Under the pieces are notes generated by a model. It was not told the origin of the DNA. It did no database searches and saw only the letters and a list, made by a program, of their open reading frames with translations. The translations under genes were made by a program, and so were the position numbers. A DNA stretch of 64,000 nucleotides from Legionella rowbothamii. Its GTDB lineage: Bacteria > Pseudomonadota > Gammaproteobacteria > Legionellales > Legionellaceae. Every line of letters begins with the position of its first letter. The stretch's first letter is position 1. Shown in pieces: positions 45,301-54,300 of this stretch. Location of the stretch: the NCBI RefSeq assembly GCF_900639985.1, contig NZ_CAAAIM010000009.1, forward strand, positions 1-64,000, written 5' to 3'.

Positions 45301-48300
45301 TATCAGAGCAAAATAAGCAATGTACAACGCCAAGCCTTTGCAGAGAGGCTTACTATTAGTATCGATAAAGCCACTAATCGCCTAAAAGCGGATGTTATAA
45401 AACTTACTGAAATTAAAGAAAAATTGACTCAAATGATTGACGATGATTTTGCAAAGCACATTACATCACTCGAGGAGCAAATTGAGCAAGAAAAAGCAAG
45501 TATTGGTGTAGGAAAAAATTCTGTCCAATTAAGGAATCTGGAAGCACGTCTCGATCTTCTAAAAAAAGAAGTTCTAGAAATTGAGAGTTTGAAACAGTCT
45601 GTTCTTACAAAACTCGCAAGATTAGAGTCCGATGATACGGTTCCTGGTTCTCTAAAAAATCGTATTAAAATTGCCAACGAAATTTATGGAAGACTCAGTG
45701 ATAAAAACTCTGACTTACAAACGAGTAATGCTATATGTCATGCATTCTCGTCTGCAGATGGGCATCTGGAAAAAGTCCATAAAGATTTAATGTCAATTAC
45801 CCAAACTTTTGAAGTAGATGATATTGAAAAACAAATTAATGATCGGCATCTGCACGTTAACAAATTCCGCGAGCGCGTGATTACTGCTCATATGGACACC
45901 AACCCCGAATTTAGAATATTGGCTGAACTATCAGCTGGAAGATTAGGAACAGAGAAAGAACGAAATCGGGAAATGTATAAGCAATCAGCTGAGGAACGAG
46001 CTGAGTTTTACAAATTAGGAAAAAATTCATTCTTACCTGGCACCGTGTATTACGAAATACAGGACATGAATAAAAAACTTAAAGCAAAAGCTTTTGAGAT
46101 TGTAGAACGAAAGGTCATTGTGAAAGCGGATCGTTATACCCCAGATGATCTTAAGTCTATGTCATCTGGAAATGATGAGTACATCAAGCTTGATGGGATT
46201 GCTGGAGAGTTGAGTAAAGAGCCTATACCCGATGAGCTTAAACAGGAGTGGGTTCGTGGAATGTTTGCCATTTGGATAAAGTTTGAGCGTGCCGAACTCC
46301 TAAACAAAGCTCAAAATAGCTCCAATCCAAGCGAAGCAATTAATAATATGTTCCATCATTTCTTGGAACAAAAAGCAAACATTAAGTACGCAACACTAAA
46401 ACAATCTGGATACCCCATAGATCTAAATGAACGTCAAATGCAGGAAATGGGATGGAAGCCGATTGATATCGAAGCGATACGTCAAGAGCGCCATAATAAC
46501 GCACTAGTAACTGCAGCAAAATTTAAAAAGCTGGAAGATGCTCGACCAAAACCCAAAGATACACCTACTGTTGCTGTAGTTAAGCTAACTGGTGATGATC
46601 TAGAGAGACAACATGTGGTATCAGAGGTTAAAGATTTTGAACCACCAAAAGAGAATTTTTTAAGACTATATGAAAACGTAGTGATTGATGGAAGTACACT
46701 GAAGTTTTTGCGGGAACATCCTACTCCTACTTTAAAGGGATATGCCCGCGAAAATTACGAACAATACTTCAAAGACATAGCGGCACATTTACATAACTTG
46801 AAAACGTTTAATGGATTGGAAAATAAAGGCGAACGGGTTCTTGAATTTTGTGATTTGGCTGCATCCAACATTTTTAATTTGCCTTACCCACCTCCTGCTA
46901 AATTGGTAAATGATATTGCCGAAAGCATCTTGGAACGTTATCGAGCTGATGATGAAAAACATAGCTTAGATAAAGGTTTTATGGATTTAGAAAATCATGA
47001 ACGCTCTCAATTATTAACAGGTTTAATCAAATTAAGTCTGTCACAAATTGATCCTGGCGTCGATGCAAAAGTTAATCCTAAATTCTACTCTACGATTAAA
47101 CAATGGGAAAAGTTAATTATTCCTCGTGATGAGGCTATGTCACGAAAAATTAGCTTATTAACCCCAAATGGAACTGAGCCGGTTGATATTACGCTATTTA
47201 CAGAAGTTGATCTTGCCCTTCACGGTTCTCCAATTGGTTTAGAAGGTTTGTATGAAGGACAAAGAGGCCTACAAGTTGCCTTACTTAACTACGGTAAAGA
47301 AAAATCGGTAGATGCTGAACTGCGTAAACTTGCCGATAAACTGGGTATGAGAAATGGTGATGCCCTACTCGCACGACAAGTTATCGACTATTATTCTAAT
47401 CAAGCATTTCTACTTTCAAAAGATGGAATAAATAGTACACAAGGTCGAGAGCTCTTTGAACGAGCATTTTTGGATGCATTTAGAAATGCTACTACTGCGC
47501 AAGAAAAAGAACAGTTATTACATTTCTTAAAAGATTTACCTTTGAATCAAGCGAAGATGCCTTGTACGCTAAAAGCGCCCCATGAATCATTTATCGATGA
47601 ATTGTTGCTCAAAGCAGCCAATATTGACCCTAAAGCATTTAAGGAAATTACTGGCAGAGATCTACCCCTAACAACGGCAACAGAGTCGTTTGTTAATTCA
47701 TTAACTGTAGATGATCCTTTGAGCGACAAAAAACCAGATGCTACCGATCGACTCTTTGGATTTGTCCGAGAGATTAATTTATTTACATTAAAAATAGAGC
47801 ATCTTACTAATAAACCACAACCACTTAGTGAGGAAGATGTTGCCGCGTTAGATGAACTCTACGCTAAACTAATATGCTCCAATTTAGCTTATAAATTAAC
47901 TTATGATCAAGCTACTGAAGAAACTATAGCTAATCTGAAAAAGAATTTTGAGTTTACTCGAGAAATGGGATTAGCTCAGACTAATATCAGCAAACATCAG
48001 GATCAAATCACTGAGTTCTCAGCTGCTCTTAACCAAAAGGGGCGTGCAGCACTCTTTACGAAAGTCTTTTCTGCTTATGTGAAAGATTCTAAATTTGATG
48101 GTCATAAGATTGAAATTGAATCATCCGTCTCATCCACTAAAGATCTACCTGGTTTCATAACGTTGGTAGGGCAGGTTTCGTTGGATGTTTTACACGGTGT
48201 TCTTTACATGGGTAACAATAGATTAGGCGTGATGCCTGCGTATATTCAATCCAATATTGCCCTTCAAGAATTAGGTATTGGTGGTCTTCCATTTAGACCT

Positions 48301-51300
48301 AAAGACGGTGGATATATATATTCTGAAGACAATGTTGAAGAGGGTGGAAATAAAATAAAGGCGTCCATTACTCCCCAGGAAGATGGAAGTCTTATAATCC
48401 AAAGAGAGTTAAAAATTTTAGATGGTACTCCTAAAATCCTTCAATACATCCAGCCCGATAAGATGAGTGCAGTGCCTATTGCACTAAAGAGAAGGCTAAA
48501 TGCAGCACATTATTTTGTAGATTCTCAGGGTGAAATCCATGGTTTCACAGCGGACTTTAAACCCGTCTTACAATTATCACTAGGCGATAATGAGATTTGG
48601 AGTGGTAAATTAATAGATCATCGTGGTAAATCAATTGATATCAGCTTGCATACTCTAGAAGAGTCTGCCGCTCATGATTTAACGAGTGTTTTTCCTGCAG
48701 ATGAAATGATCAATGTGAATAAGAACACAGTTTATGTTCCATCCATTGCTAAATATGTAATTTATGATGAGGTTTTAGCAAGTTATTTCCTGTCAGATAA
48801 TGATAGCATTGCAGATCTATCTTCACGAATGCATTTTGACATAAAGAAAGATGGCAGTGCATTTATCACGAAACAATTATCATCTTCTGAAGAAAGGGAG
48901 GTTAATAATTATCAAGAGCAAATTAAAAAATTAAAAGAACAAGTACCTACTCTTAAAACACAAATTATAAAAAATGCAAAAGCGCTGCTGGAAAAAGTAG
49001 GAATGGAGCCTGATGCTCTAGAGAAAGAAAATATTCAAGATGAGGAAATTAATAGTTTAATTCAGCAAGCTCGCGAAAAAATTACATTGCTTGGAGATAC
49101 ACTAGTCCAAAAAGATGCACACCTGCTAGAAAAGCAAATTCAAAAAGATCAGTCAAGAGTCAAATTGCTTGAGGGAACTGGTTTACTCAGTAGACAAGCC
49201 CGAGAAGATGTAGCGAAGAAAATTAATGGACTTGAAAATAAAATTAGAGAAATTACTAATCCCGAGTATTTTGTCTTTGTAGCGAAATCGCCACAAATTG
49301 AAGAATTAGAACAATCGCTCGCTAAACTTAAGGAGGCAATGGAGCAGTCCTATCTCGAATTTAAGGCGGGCGGAAAAGATAGAGATACTCTTGCAACTCA
49401 ATATGAGGCAAAGAAAAACGCCTATTTACAAGGTAAGTTTAAACTTGACCAAGCTTACTCCGCAGCAAGTTATTTGCGAACTTATAGCGAACACGGCGGT
49501 TTGTTAAAAGCTAAAGATTTCCAAAGTATTCTTCATATTGCTTCAGTAGAGGGTAAGACTACAGTTTTAACCACACTCTTAGGTACTAATATTCCAAAAA
49601 TTCCTTTGAAATCAACAGAATTAGATCAATTACATAATATTAAGAAAACGTTTTTGGCAAAAAACGAACCTCTAACCATAGAAGATAGAACCGCTCGATT
49701 GATGTTGATTGGTACAGAACTCCAACATCACATGTTAGAACGAGCTGCATGCGCTTATGGTAGATTAGATAAATGGGATAGAGATGCCTATAACACCTTA
49801 ACCGCTCAATTTCTCTCAGAAATGGATGGTATTTTAAGGGTAGAGAAAGAACATCCTGGAACGTTTCCCCACGAACAGTTTTCTGAGTTATGGAGTACTT
49901 TACAAGCTGAATTTACTGATAAGACTAAGATATCAGAAATATGGGCAGCAATTCAGTCTAAATACCCAGAAGGAGAGAGAATAGAATTTGATCCTAATAT
50001 GATCGATCACTTCTTTATCAAACCCATAACTCCTGTTGACACAGGTGAGAAAAAACCCATTAGTATTAATACCCGAACAACCGATATGCCCATTGAAAGT
50101 ATGGGGGCCCGATCCTTGGTTACAATTCGATTGCATAGCAATCCTCAAGAGCTTATTGATAAAGCTCAGCTTGAACTTGAAGAACGTTTACGAACCGATT
50201 TAAGCGAACATGGTGAATCGGTCCAAGCCCAAGAAGATGGCTATTATTACGAAAACTATGGGATTTTTAATAAGAAAACACTTGAAAAACTGTTCAGTGT
50301 AACTCCAAGCCATAAGGGACTTGGGGGATTAAGCGAAGAAAACGTTTCAAAGTTATTTGACTTAATGAAACAAAATGGATGGATTCGCTCCGTAGAACCA
50401 AAAGAGAAAGGTCAATTTCAGCTTGCATTGCACCCTAGTGAATTTTATTCCTCTCACAAAATTGCAAGTTATCTCGCTGAAAAAGGATTTGCACAAGGCG
50501 AAATACGCTCAATTTCTGATAGATTGGAAACATTTTTATACCAAACTGCCGTTAATGGTGGTACTTACTCAATAAAAACAGGCGCTCGAGAGGAATTAAT
50601 TGAAAAAGTGACTGAAGCTCAAGAAAAATGCAATATTGAATATTTAATGGCCAAAGATAAACTTGAATCAATTCTGGCAAATTCATCTCCACAAGTTACT
50701 TTTGCTGAGCTCAATTCAGCTTATCTCTTAAATGACTACAGCAGACTTCTTTCCAAATTCCCTATAGGGACTGATCTTAAGAAAATTGAAATTTCTTTGA
50801 ATAATGGTATGACTCGATTGTTATACTACAAAACAGAATTGGATCATTTAAATGATATCGAAGAAACGTTCAAAAAAGGAGAAGATGCAAAAGCAGTTTC
50901 AATGTTACATATTAAACGAAATTACCACCTAGATAGACTACTTGATTCTGAAATTGCTTTAGATACAACAGCAACAGATCCAAAACTGGTTGAACAAGAG
51001 CGAAAAATGCAAAGAGCATATCTTTTGTTTGAATCTGGATTTGGTCATCGTTGTAATACCCGTCAAGTAAATATCTTCCGTGGTTTACTGCTTGATGAAG
51101 AAACTAATCCGGACAAAATTGACTCTGCTCAAGCGCGAATGGGATTTGGTAAGACTACTCTATTACCTTTGGTAGCTTTATATAAAACAGATCCAAGTAA
51201 ATTAGTTCGCTTTATAGTACCTAAATCAGCACTTGAAACAAATACAGCCGATATGTCTTCAAGTCTAGGTGATTTGCTTGGGGGTCGTGCAGTAAAAGAT

Positions 51301-54300
51301 GATTTCCAACGTTATCGAATCGAAACAGACCCTCAACCGGATATGGGGTTAGAGAGTCCCCGTTTGCAATCATTGCAAAATGCCAAGGAAGATCTGAAGA
51401 AACGACTCGCGTTGTATGAACGAATCAGAGAAAATCGTGAAGTGTTGGTACAAGCACCTAACGTTCGAAACTCTATGGAGTGTCAAGCTAAGATTTTCTT
51501 AGATATGTTAAATAGAATTAACCCTAAGGAGACTTTGCAACGCCAAGAGCTTGTTGAATGCATTGCTGTATTAAACCAAATACGCTCGATGACCACTGTT
51601 TCAGTATTTGATGAGTTAGATGCGACACAAGATAGCGCAACAACGGACGTAAATTATACTTCGGGTATCAAAGAGTCACTGGACTCAGCTGAAATTTATC
51701 CGTTGGAAGTCATTACTCAAACAATCAAAGCAGCAAAAGATAGATCGCCTGACGCATTGGCGGATGCCTTGCTTGCACAATTTAACATCGTTGATGATTC
51801 TCAGCAGAGCATTAAGAAATACATTATGTCTTTGGAAGAAGAGCAACCCTCAGGAGTTACCCAGGCAAATTGTAAACAAATTTATTTGATGCGGGCTGTT
51901 TTAACCGATCCCGTTATGCTCAGTGTGTTTATAGAAAAAGAACCTGGTACCGACTTTGGGGTTTGGTTTCAAACTGCTTCAGATGGTTCAAAACAATATG
52001 ATTATGACGCGCTTAAAACCGGTGGTGAAGCAAAATCTACTAAACCCTTGTTAATTACAATTCCCTATCAAGCTGCAAATACTCCCAAACCCCAGGGTTC
52101 GAGATTTGATAATCCAGAGGTTACTGCAATTACAACCTTTTTGTATTACCTCGATTCTAAAACCAAAGTATATGAAGACCCTCATTTAGAGTTTTTAATT
52201 GAGTCGATCCGAACAGGAGTTGGTGAAAAACCATTCTTAGACCAATCCGGTCAGCAAATTGATCCTGAGTTTCGCGAACTATTTGAGAAGCTGAAAGAAT
52301 TAGCGGATATCCAGGATCCGATTTTCAGAAACTCTCAACGACATGAGTACTTTAAAACTCTAGATAAAGATGGTGCTGCCTTTAGAAAAATGTTGGCTCG
52401 CACAATTATACAAGAGCAAATAAAATTCGATACGGGTAAAGCCAACAGTAACCGTTATGAGCAAGGAACAATGCAGGATGTAGTCATTGGATTCTCAGGT
52501 ACAGCAAGTGATACCTCTTCTCATTTTAAACAGGATATGCTTGACCCAGCTGCCGATGGAAATATGACCTTAGGTATTATGGGAAGACAAAACTGCCAAA
52601 CCACTACCACATTAGATACCGATGGTTTTACTAAGAAAGGTGATTATACCGCTAACTTGATTCAAGCTTTAGCTGAATCTTCATTCCAAGACCAAACAAG
52701 AACATTTATTGATGTTGGTGGCTTATGCAAGATCTCTAACCGTGGGGTTGCCTTTGAAATAGCAAAACAATTAAAGCTAAAAGAAGAGCCATTAAAAGGA
52801 TTAAAAGGCGTTATTTTCTATGATGACGTCACTAACATGAAAAAGGTTCTTTCCTTAGATGAATCGGGTAAGGAAACTATTGTTGATTTAACTCCCGATA
52901 TGGTGGCTGAATCAGATAAAAATGGAAGTTATTTCACCTATTATGATCAAAGTCACTCACGCGGTGCGGATATTAAACAGATGAATGGAGCCAATGCTGT
53001 TTTAACATTAAATTTTACAGTGACCAATAATGATTACAAACAAGCTATTATGAGAATGAGAAAAATTATCGACAAGGCAGCAGGCCAATCATTCTCAATC
53101 GCGGTACCTGAAAATGTAAAAAAACAGATTTTAATTGATCTAAAACTTACACCAGAGGATAGACCAGAAGGACTAACAGGAAATGATATCGCTTTTTGGC
53201 TAAGACAAAAAGAACTCAAAAGCGATTTAAATAATATTTCTGTATTTAAAGCAGAGCTGGATTCCATTGTTAAAAATGCCATCTTGCAGCAACAGGCAGA
53301 AATAACCAAATTAATGGGCTCTGGAAATTTAACTGATGAGCAAGTGAAACATTTCAGCACTTTTGTACAGAAACTTAATGAGATTAGCTCTTTGCCATTT
53401 ATTCCCAATACCGTGGGAGATTTAAAGGCCAAATATGGTGGAAAATATGGAGAAACCACCAAAGAGCAATTTATTAAAGATTTAGAGACTTTATTTAAAA
53501 AACGTATGGATGAGCTCTATCAGGCTGTTGACCAGGCAAGGATTGATCTGGAACTTCCTGAAAGACAGGGTAAAGGTGTACCTGAAAAAGACTTAGATAC
53601 AAAAGATCCTTATTTTGCAATGAAAAAGAGAATCATAGCACGACGTGAATCTCAATTAAGCGATAAATTTGTGATTCCATCGGATCGCGGTAATGCTTTA
53701 GCGGAAGCCGAAGCTGTGACTGAAAATCAATCTCAAAGTCAGTCACAAAGTCAGAGCCAAAGTCAAAGCCAAACACAGACACATTCATTTTCTGAGGTTA
53801 ATAATGAAGAGGTGGTCGTTGAGGCTCGATTATTAAAACATGACATGACAGTGGATCCAACTTCAGTTGCTTATTTATCTAAGCCTTCAGAAATTAGTGT
53901 ATTACCTTTAGCAAGCAAAATAGCTCATATGACGAAGTTATTTTTAGATGATGATCCTGTTCGTTGTAGCCCAACCTATAAAACAACGGATCCTTTACCT
54001 CCAGTCCGTTATTTTGTAGCTCGAGAAGTAGGGAATCCTCAAGTTATTTTAATCAATCAAGATGAGGCAAATAAATTTAAAGCATCACCTCAGGAAGGTT
54101 GGAGTCTATATGACATCCGAGTTACCAAAACGCATGAAACATCTAAAGCAAAAGTTCTAACACCTCTAGTTGGTCCTGAAATCGCTTCACTACAAGACCC
54201 AACAGTTAATAAATTAAATTTTGCAGCTTTTAGAAAGCCAGTAGTTGGATCCACTGTTAGCGAGTTGGCAGAATCCTTTAAAGGAATATTAACTCCAAAA